Positions 35,030-44,113 of a DNA stretch of 64,000 nucleotides are shown piece after piece. The number at the start of each line of letters is the position of its first letter. The stretch's first letter is position 1. The stretch spans positions 62,001-126,000 of the forward strand of contig CBDCFD010000005.1 in assembly GCA_965216155.1 (NCBI GenBank), read 5' to 3'. The notes beneath the pieces are model-generated. The model searched no databases. It saw only the letters and a program-made list of their open reading frames with translations, and was not told the origin of the DNA. This DNA comes from CATOSP01 sp965216155 (GTDB lineage Bacteria > Chloroflexota > Dehalococcoidia > Lucifugimonadales > UBA3495). Both the position numbers and the translations under genes were made by a program.

Positions 35030-36319
35030 TTGAATCGATACTCCGTTGCCCTGCCACTGATAGCGTTGGTCATGGCCGCCTGGACTTGGACCGCCGGATG
35101 TGCCATTCCGACTCCGCCGCCAACATCGGAAACGGTCTCAATTGCAACGACGGCCCCGGCTCCCGATGCGGGACTTGTAGCGGAACAACCGCCCAGTACG
35201 CCGGTCGTTCCTACCAAGAATACGCCTACTGCTCCAGACATAACTCCAGTAATCTCGACTCCTACGGCCCCACCGGTTCCTCCTACGGCGTCTCCGGACA
35301 ATCAACCCGCCCCAAGTCCTACAGAGCCGGGCCCACCCACGCCAACGCCGCTCCCGGTACTCCAGCTACCCAACGTGGCCGATGTCGTGGAACGGGTGCG
35401 CCCGGCGGTCGTCTCGTTGGTGGTACAGCTTGTAGAGCGGGACTTTTTTGGGGTCGTGCGCCCCAGGTTTGGCAGCGGGACGGGGGTCATCATCTCTCCG
35501 GACGGCTACGTCATTACCAACAACCATGTGATCGACGGAGCCCAGAAGATCACGGTGACTTTGGACGACGGTAGCCAGGTTGAGGCTGAACTGGTTGGGG
35601 CGGACGCACTCTCGGACCTGGCCGTGCTGCGGATTCCGGATTCGGACCACCCCTACTTGTCGTTGGGTGACGGCGTGCCGCTGCGGGTTGGGGAGTGGGT
35701 GATCGCTATTGGAAACGCGCTGGACCTGCCGGGCGGTCCAACTGTGACCGTAGGTGTAGTGTCTGCACTGGGACGCAAGATCAGCGGGGGAGGCGGCTCT
35801 GAGCTTTACGACCTGATTCAGACCGACACGGTTATCAATCCGGGCAACAGCGGCGGACCTTTGATCAATGTGTCCGGCGAGTTGATCGGCATCAACACCG
35901 TGGTGCTCCGGGGAGGGGCCAGGGGCGGCACGCCGATAGAAGGCATTGGTTTCGCGATCAACATGGAGACCGCCCGTTTGGTGGCGGACCAACTGGTTCA
36001 TGAAGGCCAGGTGAAATGGGCGTGGCTGGGGGTATTCCTCGCCGACCTGACCCCGGAGTTGGCCGCCGAGTTCAGTTTGCCGATACGCGAGGGCGTTATC
36101 ATCCAGCACGTGGTGGAAGGGTCGCCAGCCGACAATGCGGGAATCGTTCCCGGTGACATAGTGATGTCGATGGACGGGACCCGTGTCCCCGCTGTAGTCG
36201 ACCTGCTGCGGCTGCTCCGCACTGAGTTTCGGGTCGGCCAAGAGGTCGAGGCTGAAATATTCAGTGACGGTTCCAGGAGGACAGTCCGGATGGTGATGGG
36301 GGAGCGGCCTTCCCGGTAG
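35030..36319 (+). CDS. HtrA/DegP-type serine protease lipoprotein
   Basis: 429 aa. Signal with lipobox TAGC (about residue 24), a Pro/Thr-rich linker of about 85 residues, a trypsin-like domain with catalytic His166 (NNHVID), Asp196 (SDLAVL) and Ser274 (GNSGGPL), then one PDZ domain (GVIIQHVVEGSPADNAGIVPGDIV). Envelope protein quality control. Starts at TTG 35030 shortly after rph. Confidence 0.88.
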   Translation: MNRYSVALPLIALVMAAWTWTAGCAIPTPPPTSETVSIATTAPAPDAGLVAEQPPSTPVVPTKNTPTAPDITPVISTPTAPPVPPTASPDNQPAPSPTEPGPPTPTPLPVLQLPNVADVVERVRPAVVSLVVQLVERDFFGVVRPRFGSGTGVIISPDGYVITNNHVIDGAQKITVTLDDGSQVEAELVGADALSDLAVLRIPDSDHPYLSLGDGVPLRVGEWVIAIGNALDLPGGPTVTVGVVSALGRKISGGGGSELYDLIQTDTVINPGNSGGPLINVSGELIGINTVVLRGGARGGTPIEGIGFAINMETARLVADQLVHEGQVKWAWLGVFLADLTPELAAEFSLPIREGVIIQHVVEGSPADNAGIVPGDIVMSMDGTRVPAVVDLLRLLRTEFRVGQEVEAEIFSDGSRRTVRMVMGERPSR

Positions 36320-36392
36320 GGTTACGAGCCGCGTTGATTGTGCGCGGTCCTGGACTCTCCGCGGCACTCTCCAGGCGCAGCGCGTGGAAATC

Positions 36393-36422
36393 CCGCACCC
36401 CCCTTTGCGAAAGGGGGTGCGG
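36393..36422. terminator. Hairpin between convergent genes
   Basis: CCGCACCCCC and GGGGGTGCGG pair perfectly around CTTTGCGAAA. No T-run, but its place between the convergent htrA and M16 genes suggests a two-way terminator. Confidence 0.55.
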
Positions 36423-36432
36423 CGGCGTGCTG

Positions 36433-39093
36433 TTAGCCGGTCCGGTTTCCGGAGGGGTCCAGGAGCGCCAGGGGCAGTTCCAGTTCCCGAAGCCCCGGTT
36501 CCACCGCTTGCCTGTCGCCTACGACAAGTAGCTGGAGGTCTCCGGGCTTGATCCATTCCCTTCCGATTCGCCGGGCGTCTTCCAAAGTTACCGACTCTAT
36601 GGAGGGTTTCACACTCCGGAAGTAGTCGTCGGGCAGACCAAACACCAGCAATTGCATAAGGTGGTTGAGCACCATACCCGACCGTTCAAAGCTAGCGGGA
36701 TAACCCCGGAGCATGCCCTCCTTGGCCGACCGCAGCTCCTCTTCGCTGATGGGGTTGGACTGGTTGATGCCGGCGAACTCCTTCAGCGTTTCCTGGACCG
36801 ACTCTTTGGTCACTGCTGTCTGGACGCTGCCCCCGGCGGAGAGCATCGAGAGCCCGCGGTACCAGTGGACCGACGAGTGATAGCCGTAGCTATACCCCTT
36901 GTCCTGGCGCAGGTTTTGGTTCAGCCTGGCGGCGAATTGACCGCCGAAGGCATGGTTGACCAATGCCATGCCGAAGTAGTCGGGGTGACTGCGGGACAGT
37001 GTTGGGTGGACTCCCCTGATGACGGACTGGGCCGCGCCGGGCCGGTCCACCAGGTAGATGGTGGCTCCCTCCGCGGGATTGGCCTCGCCCCCGCGATGTG
37101 CGCCATTGCCAGAGGGGCCACCGCTCCAGTCGCCCAGGTGCTTTTCCGCCTGGACCACGACCTCGTCTATCGAAACGTCGCCGACCACCACGAGGGTGGC
37201 GTTCGCTGGCCCATAGGCCGCCTGGAAATGGCCCGCTATGTCGTCGCGAGTCAGGGCTAGAGTCGAGGCCTCAGTGCCCATAATGTAATGACCGTAGCCG
37301 GAGTCCTTCTTGAACGTCAACCCGGAAATTAGCTGTTCGGCGATGGCGTTGCCGTCGTCTTTGCTGCGCCGGAGGTCTGTCAGGTGCTCGCGGCGGGCCC
37401 TATCCAACTCGTGCTGAGGGAAGGCAGGGCGCCTTACGAGATCGGCGATCAGTTCAAGGGCGGTGGACCAATGCCGGGACATGACTTCCGCGGAGACCAG
37501 GGTGGACTCGCGGCGTGCGTCGGTGGAGACCCGCGAGCCGAGGAATTCAAAAGCTGCCGCAACGTCCTGGCTGCTGCGCGTTTCGGTGCCGCCCTCGGAC
37601 AACATCTGGGCCGTGAAGCTTGCCAGGCCGGGCAACGCTTCGGGGTCGTGGGTTGCGCCGCCATCGAACAGCAGGCCCATCGACACGAGGGGCAGCGACC
37701 TGCGCTCCACCACCATCACGCCCATGCCGTTGGTCAACCTGTGGCGCTGAGGGACCGGAGGGGTGAACTCGGGTTCAGCCGAGGCCGGGGGCATGATTGA
37801 TCTGTCGACGGTCACGGTGGCGGGCTTTAGCGTCCGCTCAGGGAATACCCGGAGCCTCACTTGCCCGCTGTCCAGCACCGTCTCGTGGGCTTGGATGACC
37901 TCTTCCCGCTGGACCGCCAGGTAGCGTTCCAGGCTTGTGTTTATCAGGCCGGGATCGCCGGCCATTACGTTGTAGTGGTTCAACTGGTCTGCCCGCCCGC
38001 CGAACCCTCCGATGCGGGTCAACTGGCGGTAATGGGCTGATTCGATGCGGTTTTTGACCCGCTGGACCTCCTCCTCCGAGGGGGGCTCCTCCCGGAGGCG
38101 TGTCAGTTCCTCATCGACCGCGGCTTCCACGTCCGCTAGGTCGCGGTCCGCGGCGGCGGTGACCATCACCATGAACTCACCAGCTATCTCACCGGGATGG
38201 TACCGCACCCCAACGCTCTGCGCGATCTGCTTTTCATACACCAAGCTGCGGTGCAGGCGCGAGGTAAGGCCGTCACCCAGCACGCCTTGCAAGATATCCA
38301 ACGGCGCGTCGTAGGTGTCCATGTCGGGAGGGGTTGGCCATGAGATATAGAGGCGGGGGAGGGACACCTTGTCCCGCATCTCAAGCTCCACTCGCCCGGA
38401 GAGGGACGAGTCCCGGCGGCCCATGCGTGGCAGCGGCGGTCCGGGGACCAGGTCTCCGAAGTATCGGTTCACCATGTCCAGGGCTTCGTCCCGTTGGAAG
38501 TCTCCCGCGAGGGCGAGGCTGGCGTTGGACGGACCGTAGAAGCGGCGGAAGAAGTTCTGCACATCTTCAAGTGAGGCGGCGTCCAGGTCTTCCTGGGAGC
38601 CGATGGTCATCCAATGGTAGGGATGGGGCATGGGGTAAAGGGCTTCCTGGATGTGCCAAGATGCCATGCCATAGGGGCGGTTCTCGTAACTCTGCCTGCG
38701 TTCGTTTTTGACCACGTCCCGCTGAATGTCGAACCGCTGCTGGTCAAGGGCGTCGAGGAGGAAGCCCATCCGGTCGGCCTCCAGCCACAGGGCAAGCTCC
38801 AGGTAATTGGAGGGAATGTCCTCCCAATAGTTGGTCCGGTCGGGGGTTGTGGAACCGTTGAGGTTAGCGCCGGCCTTCTGCAGGGGGTCGAAATGGCTGT
38901 GATTATGGTGGCCCGACCCTTCAAACATCATGTGTTCGAAGAGGTGGGCGAACCCGGTGCGCCCGACTTCTTCGTCCTTGGACCCCACATGGTACCAGAC
39001 GTTAACCGCTACCAGTGGGATGGAGTGGTCTTCGTGGAGGATGACGTCGAGGCCGTTGGACAGTGTGAGCTTTTCAAACGGTATAGAGACCAT
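36433..39093 (-). CDS. M16-family zinc metalloprotease, two-repeat form
   Basis: 886 aa, equal to two fused M16 units. The first holds the inverted zinc motif H50-L-F-E-H54 with the downstream Glu region (RRQSYENRPYG); the second half (TNGMGVMVVERRSLPLVSMGLLFDGG) has no HxxEH and acts as the inactive partner. Similar to pitrilysin/PqqL and mitochondrial-processing-type peptidases. No signal peptide is seen. Its first codons are copied in the tandem duplication to the right. Confidence 0.88.
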   Translation of the reverse strand: MVSIPFEKLTLSNGLDVILHEDHSIPLVAVNVWYHVGSKDEEVGRTGFAHLFEHMMFEGSGHHNHSHFDPLQKAGANLNGSTTPDRTNYWEDIPSNYLELALWLEADRMGFLLDALDQQRFDIQRDVVKNERRQSYENRPYGMASWHIQEALYPMPHPYHWMTIGSQEDLDAASLEDVQNFFRRFYGPSNASLALAGDFQRDEALDMVNRYFGDLVPGPPLPRMGRRDSSLSGRVELEMRDKVSLPRLYISWPTPPDMDTYDAPLDILQGVLGDGLTSRLHRSLVYEKQIAQSVGVRYHPGEIAGEFMVMVTAAADRDLADVEAAVDEELTRLREEPPSEEEVQRVKNRIESAHYRQLTRIGGFGGRADQLNHYNVMAGDPGLINTSLERYLAVQREEVIQAHETVLDSGQVRLRVFPERTLKPATVTVDRSIMPPASAEPEFTPPVPQRHRLTNGMGVMVVERRSLPLVSMGLLFDGGATHDPEALPGLASFTAQMLSEGGTETRSSQDVAAAFEFLGSRVSTDARRESTLVSAEVMSRHWSTALELIADLVRRPAFPQHELDRARREHLTDLRRSKDDGNAIAEQLISGLTFKKDSGYGHYIMGTEASTLALTRDDIAGHFQAAYGPANATLVVVGDVSIDEVVVQAEKHLGDWSGGPSGNGAHRGGEANPAEGATIYLVDRPGAAQSVIRGVHPTLSRSHPDYFGMALVNHAFGGQFAARLNQNLRQDKGYSYGYHSSVHWYRGLSMLSAGGSVQTAVTKESVQETLKEFAGINQSNPISEEELRSAKEGMLRGYPASFERSGMVLNHLMQLLVFGLPDDYFRSVKPSIESVTLEDARRIGREWIKPGDLQLLVVGDRQAVEPGLRELELPLALLDPSGNRTG

Positions 39094-39171
39094 TTCGAGT
39101 CCTTTGATTCTGCTTACGTTCGGTGGCGGGCTTGTTGATGAGAATCGTATCTATTTCGACCAGGTCCGGCC

Positions 39172-39525
39172 TTAGAAAAGGAGTGCTCTGGACGGGATGA
39201 GCCGTTCGTTTACCGGGTCAGGCATCAGCCTCACGTCTTCCAGCGTCGTTGCGCCCAGGAGGGAATCGCCCTCCGGTCCGAAGATGACTCTGGCCAGACC
39301 CCTTCTCCCTTCTACGGAGAACGCTGCCCAGGCGGTTTCATAATCCACTGTATCTCCGTTGGCGATCTCAAAGGTCACAGTCTCCACAGGTTGGATCCCC
39401 AGGTCCCGCAGCAAGGACGAGGGGACCATCGAGTATATGGCTCCTGTGTCCACCAGGGCTTCGACTGTTTCAGTACGTTCGTCGAGTGGATTCCCGATCT
39501 GGAGTTGTACCGTGAAGACCCCCAT
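39172..39525 (-). CDS. Retropepsin-like (clan AA) aspartic protease, copy 1
   Basis: 117 aa. One catalytic DTG at residues 26-28 (ALVDTGAIYSMVP) and a hydrophobic GATTLEDVRL segment, the single-lobe arrangement that dimerises in retroviral-type proteases. No membrane segment. Substrate unknown. Paralogue follows at 39375-40028. Confidence 0.78.
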   Translation of the reverse strand: MGVFTVQLQIGNPLDERTETVEALVDTGAIYSMVPSSLLRDLGIQPVETVTFEIANGDTVDYETAWAAFSVEGRRGLARVIFGPEGDSLLGATTLEDVRLMPDPVNERLIPSRALLF

Positions 39526-40028
39526 ATCGGAACTGCTAGGCCCCGCCGGTGTGCTTGAAGTAGTTCTCGTCGATCCGGCTGGGGAACGGTATAGAGACCA
39601 TTTCGAGTCCTTTGATTCTGCTTACGTTCGGTGGCGCGGGGCAGGGAACACGGCGGCACGGGTGTACGACAGGACTGCATTAAAAGAGCTTCGGTTGGCG
39701 CAAGACGTTTATTGATTGGGTCCGGGACCAGCAATAAGTCCTCCAACGTGGTTGCGCCCAGCAAGTATTGGCCTTCAGGGCCGAAGATAACACGGCCGAA
39801 TCCATCGCGACCTTCTGCGGAGAACGCCGCAACGGCGGTTGGGTATTCTACAATCGCTCCGTCGGCGATGCGAAACCTCACCGTGCGCGTAGGCTCAATT
39901 CCCAGATTACGCAGCAGGGATGCGGGGGCCATCGAAAACGTAGCGCCGGTGTCGACCAATGCGTCTACGGTCTCGGCGCGGTCGTCGACCGGATTTGCGA
40001 TCCGTAGTGGGACTCGGAAGACCCCCAT
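39375..40028 (-). CDS. Retropepsin-like aspartic protease, copy 2, with stop-loss extension
   Basis: 217 aa, of which the first ~117 match copy 1 at roughly 55-60% (DTG at 26-28, GATTLEDLLLVPDPINKRL). It lacks the stop found after copy 1 and reads on through the duplicated M16 start and PPOX tail into copy 1 out of frame; the extra ~100 residues resemble no protein and are probably incidental. Confidence 0.7.
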   Translation of the reverse strand: MGVFRVPLRIANPVDDRAETVDALVDTGATFSMAPASLLRNLGIEPTRTVRFRIADGAIVEYPTAVAAFSAEGRDGFGRVIFGPEGQYLLGATTLEDLLLVPDPINKRLAPTEALLMQSCRTPVPPCSLPRATERKQNQRTRNGLYTVPQPDRRELLQAHRRGLAVPIWGSSRYNSRSGIHSTNVLKQSKPWWTQEPYTRWSPRPCCGTWGSNLWRL

Positions 40029-40038
40029 TTCGGACCTG

Positions 40039-40635
40039 TTAGGCCCCGCCGGTGTGCTTGAAGTAGTTCTCGTCGGTCCGGCTGGTGATGGGGGAATCTT
40101 CCTGGTTCTTGGCGATCTCGGCGGGGTCCCAGAGCTTGGAGAACTTCAGCGCCCGGGGGCAGTGGCTATAGGCTTCCTCGACTTCGATCAGCATCCCCTG
40201 AAGATGCTTGGAGTTGTCGTCCAACTCGTACAGGGAAAGCTCGACGTTCTGGCGGTCAAGATCGTCCTTGGTCACGATGGTCGCCTTTCCATTGACACGG
40301 ACAGTGTCGTTGATTCCAGGGATGAAGAAGATCAAGCCGACATGGGGGTTGGTCTCGACGTTCTGGTAGGACTGGAAGAGCCTGTTTCCGGCGACATCGG
40401 GGAACAGCAGATGCCTTTCACCCAGGACTCTGACGAAACCGGGCTTGCCGCCTTTGGGAGACGAGTCGCAGTGGCCTTCCGCGTCGGAGGTTGCCATGAC
40501 GGCGAAGGGAGCGTTGCGGACGAATTCCTGGACCCATGGGGTGAGGTGTCCCTTCAACTTGGTGACCGCCCGGTCCGAAGGCACCCCGAATTCGTCGTTA
40601 AATCGGCTGGTTGTCTCAACCTCTCTCGTTGCCAT
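40039..40635 (-). CDS. Pyridoxamine 5'-phosphate oxidase-like flavoprotein (MSMEG_1061 type)
   Basis: 198 aa split beta-barrel: FAVMATSDAEGHCDSSPKGGKPGFVRVL, DVAGNRLFQSYQNVETNPHVGLIFFIPG and RVNGKA are the FMN-binding signatures of this PPOX subgroup. Probable FMN enzyme reducing unknown small molecules. Its last codons are duplicated at 39528-39583. Confidence 0.85.
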   Translation of the reverse strand: MATREVETTSRFNDEFGVPSDRAVTKLKGHLTPWVQEFVRNAPFAVMATSDAEGHCDSSPKGGKPGFVRVLGERHLLFPDVAGNRLFQSYQNVETNPHVGLIFFIPGINDTVRVNGKATIVTKDDLDRQNVELSLYELDDNSKHLQGMLIEVEEAYSHCPRALKFSKLWDPAEIAKNQEDSPITSRTDENYFKHTGGA

Positions 40636-41100
40636 CTTGCCTCCCTTTGAGCCAGAATTTTTCTTATTTTAACCGCCGGTATGGGCCACAGCAAGTAGCA
40701 GACGGCAGGGGCAGGGCCTTTCTACGGTGTGCGCCAAGGCTGGAGTTTTTTTGTTTTCGGGGACATTCTGTGCCATTTTGCGACAATGGGACTGGGTGGC
40801 CGGTTGGGGATTTGGACCGGGACCGGCGTTCGATAATGCCTATGATACCGGGTGGTTTCCGCAGGTGGGAAGGAGAAGGTGTCAGTAATCTGATTCGATA
40901 CGCGGGCGCCCAAGTGTTGCCGGGCAATTACGTCGATCTCGGCTACTCATCATTTCAAAGATTTCAGACGACAAGTTGACAGAATACGGTCTGACAGTTA
41001 CCGAAGCTGGCATATTGGACGTCAACAACGTCGACCTGGAGTTATTAACAAGATTCACGTATGGTTGGATCGGCCAAAGGCAGAAAAGCACTCCACCGCG
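40636..41100. other. Intergenic stretch without recognised gene
   Basis: About 465 bp between the PPOX start and the stop of the cobalamin decarboxylase. No convincing frame, RNA or promoter pair was recognised. Confidence 0.45.
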
Positions 41101-42303
41101 TCAGGACTTCGAAAGCTCCTCCATCGCGTCCGCCAGGCGTTGGCAGTCTGCCAGAGGACGGATTCCGATGCGGATGCAACTGGGCAGGCCAAAGGAGGCG
41201 CAGTCGCGGACGAACAGCCCACGGCGCATGAGCCTTTCCCGCCACATAGCGCCGCCGGACACATCTACCAGCAGGTAGTTGGCGCTGGATGGATGGACCG
41301 TGAAGCCCAGGCCGGCCAGGCGGCGGGTCAAGAGACCTTTGGCTTCCTCTACGGCCGCCCGAGCCCGGTCCAAGTATCCATCGTCGGACAGGGCCGCCAG
41401 TCCCGCCGCTTGGGCCAGACCGTTCACGCTCCAGTCCGGCTGCAAGGCCGCTACGGCGTCAACCGTCTCTTCCGAAGCAACGACGTAACCCAGCCTCAAT
41501 GCGGTAAGCGCGTAGTCTTTGGTCATGGAACGCAGGAGGGCCACGTTTCCACCGTCAACCATGTGCAGGCCGTCCCAGGGATCATCTACGAACGACAGGT
41601 ACGCTTCGTCCACGACAAGCAGACCACCGGCCACCGCAACGGCCTCTGCCAATACCCGCACATCTTCAGCGTCGAGGTAAACGCCGGTGGGGTTGTTCGG
41701 GTTGCACAGAAAAACCAGGCTGGGGCCTTGCCGCCCGATGCGCCGCACCGCTTCCGGCAGGTCCCAGGCGAATGGAGGCGAGCCGGCGGCACTGAAGTTG
41801 ACGACCTGGGCTCCCGCGAGCCTGCAAGCGCCGAAATACTCGCCGTATGTTGGAGTGAACAGCAGGGCGGAGTTCGACGTTCCCCTTCGGGACGGAGAGA
41901 GAAAAGCCCGCGTCAGCAGGTGAATCAACTCGGTGGAACCGTTCCCCACCAGTATCCGTTCGATGGGGATGTCCGGCCCTCCGTCGCCTGGACGGCTGAG
42001 GCGCCGGGACAGGGCCTCCCGCAACTCCAGACAGCCGGGGTCCGGGTAAGCCGCCAGGTCTACCCGCTGCATCGCCTCCCACACGCCGGAGGGCGGGCCG
42101 AGCGGACTAACGCTGGCGCTAAAGTCCACCACGTCTTCCGGGTCCAGACCCAACGCGCGCAGGTCTGAGGGCCTAACCCCTCCATGGATAGGACGTGAGG
42201 CGGATTCCAGGGAACCAGCCGCCGGTTGGTTGGATTCGTTGCCTTGATCGGTCATGTCCTCGTTCGACGGTGAATTGTCCTGCGCCGATTGGCCCAGTCC
42301 CAA
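41101..42303 (-). CDS. cobD: Threonine-phosphate decarboxylase-like aminotransferase (CobD/CobC type)
   Basis: 400 aa fold-type I PLP protein. IHGGVRPSDLRALGLDPEDVVDFSASVSPLGPP is the usual opening of L-threonine-O-3-phosphate decarboxylase; the PLP Lys is in SMTKDYALTALRLGY and NPNNPTG binds phosphate. Makes the aminopropanol arm of cobalamin. It is the last gene of the leftward cob operon and starts 1 bp after the CbiB stop; ATG 42255 is an alternative start. Confidence 0.85.
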   Translation of the reverse strand: MGLGQSAQDNSPSNEDMTDQGNESNQPAAGSLESASRPIHGGVRPSDLRALGLDPEDVVDFSASVSPLGPPSGVWEAMQRVDLAAYPDPGCLELREALSRRLSRPGDGGPDIPIERILVGNGSTELIHLLTRAFLSPSRRGTSNSALLFTPTYGEYFGACRLAGAQVVNFSAAGSPPFAWDLPEAVRRIGRQGPSLVFLCNPNNPTGVYLDAEDVRVLAEAVAVAGGLLVVDEAYLSFVDDPWDGLHMVDGGNVALLRSMTKDYALTALRLGYVVASEETVDAVAALQPDWSVNGLAQAAGLAALSDDGYLDRARAAVEEAKGLLTRRLAGLGFTVHPSSANYLLVDVSGGAMWRERLMRRGLFVRDCASFGLPSCIRIGIRPLADCQRLADAMEELSKS

Positions 42304-42304
42304 T

Positions 42305-43291
42305 TCAGAAAGTTGTGATTCTCAGGAAAATGATGCCTAAAGCCAGCGCCGCGCCCAGACCCGCCGCCACGTACATGGACTGGATGGCCCGCGTGATGTC
42401 CGCCGGTTCCAGCGCCCTGGCCGGGTCGCCCAGGCGGTAGTGGCCGACTTTCTCCAATTCCACGCCCAACGCCCCGGCCATACTGCTCATGCTCCACCCG
42501 GCGTTGGGGCTCTCAGTCCTGCCGTGGTCCCGAAGCATGATGCGCCATGCTCCCCGGGCGGCCTGACCGGGCAAGAGCAAGCCGCCAAAGACCAGGAGCA
42601 AGCCGGTGATGCGGGCCGGAATCAGGTTTATCAAGTCGTCCAACCGGGCTGAAGCCTTGCCCAAGTACTCGTACACGCCATGATAACCTATCATGCTGTC
42701 CAGCGTGTTGACCGCCCGGTAGGCGAAGGCCCCGGGCAGGCCGAACAGCGCGAAGGCCAGCCAGGGTCCTATGAAACTATCGGACATGTTCTCCGACACC
42801 GATTCGACTGTGGCCGCCGTTGCCTGCTCGGCGGAGAGCTGTGAGGGATCGCGGCTGACCAGGGAGGCCATCATGGCCCGCACTTGGGTAATATCTCCCG
42901 ACACCAGGGCGGAGCGCACCTGTACCGCAACATGATGGAGCATTTTCACTGAGAAAGTGGTCTTGAGCAGCGCCGCCCCGATTATGACGTAAGCGGCGTC
43001 GTGTATCTCTTGCAACCCGGCCGGGATGAAGTATTCTGCTTCATATATCCTATCCAGGCCGGTCATGACGAAGTATGCCGCCGCCGCCCAGAACGCCGGG
43101 ATGATTAATGCCACCACCACGCCGGAGACGGTCCCTGCCACTTTAGTCCTGGGGGCCAGCTTGTCGGCAAGCGCCACGGTGCGGCCTATCCAAACGGTGG
43201 GATGCAACCGGTAATGCGGCTCGCCGAACGCCAGGTCCAATAGAACGGCCAGCGCCAAGACTCCCAGATCGAGCGGGTCTCCCCAGACCAT
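42305..43291 (-). CDS. cbiB: Adenosylcobinamide-phosphate synthase
   Basis: 328 aa polytopic membrane protein. Opens DLGVLALAVLLDLAFGEPHYRLHPTVWIGR, with ESVSENMSDSFIGPWLAFALFGLPGAFAYRAVNTLDSMIGY in the middle: the CbiB/CobD signatures. Attaches aminopropanol (phosphate) to adenosylcobyric acid at the membrane. Confidence 0.92.
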   Translation of the reverse strand: MVWGDPLDLGVLALAVLLDLAFGEPHYRLHPTVWIGRTVALADKLAPRTKVAGTVSGVVVALIIPAFWAAAAYFVMTGLDRIYEAEYFIPAGLQEIHDAAYVIIGAALLKTTFSVKMLHHVAVQVRSALVSGDITQVRAMMASLVSRDPSQLSAEQATAATVESVSENMSDSFIGPWLAFALFGLPGAFAYRAVNTLDSMIGYHGVYEYLGKASARLDDLINLIPARITGLLLVFGGLLLPGQAARGAWRIMLRDHGRTESPNAGWSMSSMAGALGVELEKVGHYRLGDPARALEPADITRAIQSMYVAAGLGAALALGIIFLRITTF

Positions 43292-43330
43292 CGGTTAGTT
43301 TCCGGTTTCCTTGACCATAGTCGGCGAACG

Positions 43331-44113
43331 CTACCAGATAACCTTATGAATAGGACCCAGAAATCCGTGAGGGGTGATCGCCACTGCTGCGATCAGCGCC
43401 AGGACCTCGATCAGCTCGTTGGCGGCTCCATAAACGTCCCCGGTTAGCCCGCCCAACATTTTCACTACTACCTTACCTATTAAAAAGGCGACGACGGACG
43501 CCCCCGCCAATATCCCAATGCCCGCGACACCCCCAATAAGGACCGTCGCCGCCACCGACAAGACTGCCGCGGCAGTTGTCGCCAACCCCCCGCCGCCCTG
43601 GTGAAAAGGAGACCCGAGTCCCGCACTCCGCGCGTAGGGGAAAGCCCCCAACAGGACGACCATGGCCCATCTGGAGATCACCGGGAACAACAGCAGTGCG
43701 GCGAGTTTTTGATCCGCCGGGAACCACAGCAGCGACAGCAAAGCGCTGTATTTCAGTAGCAGCAACCCGGCTGCGCCAGCGACCGCGAACGCTCCCACGT
43801 TGGAGTCACGCATGATCTCCAGGCGGCGTTCCCGGGTATAGCCGCCGAAAAGACCATCGCACACGTCCATGAAGCCGTCGAGGTGCAAGCCCCGCGTGAC
43901 CACAATCAGGAACACCAACAGGATTGCGGCGGTCAGAAAGGGCGGGAGGGCTGCCGACGATCCCCATTCCAACCCGGCCAGGGCCGCGCCCAGCAGCAGA
44001 CCTATCAGCGGGTAGTACGCCCGGGAGTTGCTGATGTCCCTTTGGGCCAACGCCCCGGTCGAGGGAGTGGGGAACACGGTAAGAAAGCTAAGGGCCGCCA
44101 GGAACGAGGTCAG
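43331..44113 (-). CDS. cobS: Adenosylcobinamide-GDP ribazoletransferase (cobalamin synthase)
   Basis: Polytopic membrane protein; RGLHLDGFMDVCDGLFGGYTRERRLEIMRDSNVGAFAV is the CobS active-site region. The conserved N-terminus FLAALSFLTVFPTPS lies upstream of the first GTG (44077), and the only start-like codon before it is CTG 44113, which overlaps the cobT stop as CTGA. CTG initiation giving about 260 aa is therefore proposed; starting at 44077 would lose the first conserved residues. Confidence 0.85.
   Translation of the reverse strand: MTSFLAALSFLTVFPTPSTGALAQRDISNSRAYYPLIGLLLGAALAGLEWGSSAALPPFLTAAILLVFLIVVTRGLHLDGFMDVCDGLFGGYTRERRLEIMRDSNVGAFAVAGAAGLLLLKYSALLSLLWFPADQKLAALLLFPVISRWAMVVLLGAFPYARSAGLGSPFHQGGGGLATTAAAVLSVAATVLIGGVAGIGILAGASVVAFLIGKVVVKMLGGLTGDVYGAANELIEVLALIAAVAITPHGFLGPIHKVIW

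Larger units (their letters stand above)
39077..40086. repeat. Tandem duplication of about 505 bp
   Basis: Unit 1 (39077-39583) and unit 2 (39585-40086) each run from the first codons of the M16 gene, across a retropepsin-like gene, to the last codons of the PPOX gene. The M16-side ends are identical over 52 bp (39077-39128 and 39585-39636); the PPOX-side ends differ at about 3 of 56 bases (39528-39583 and 40031-40086). The genes between are much more diverged, and the short spacers are unrelated. Confidence 0.8.
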
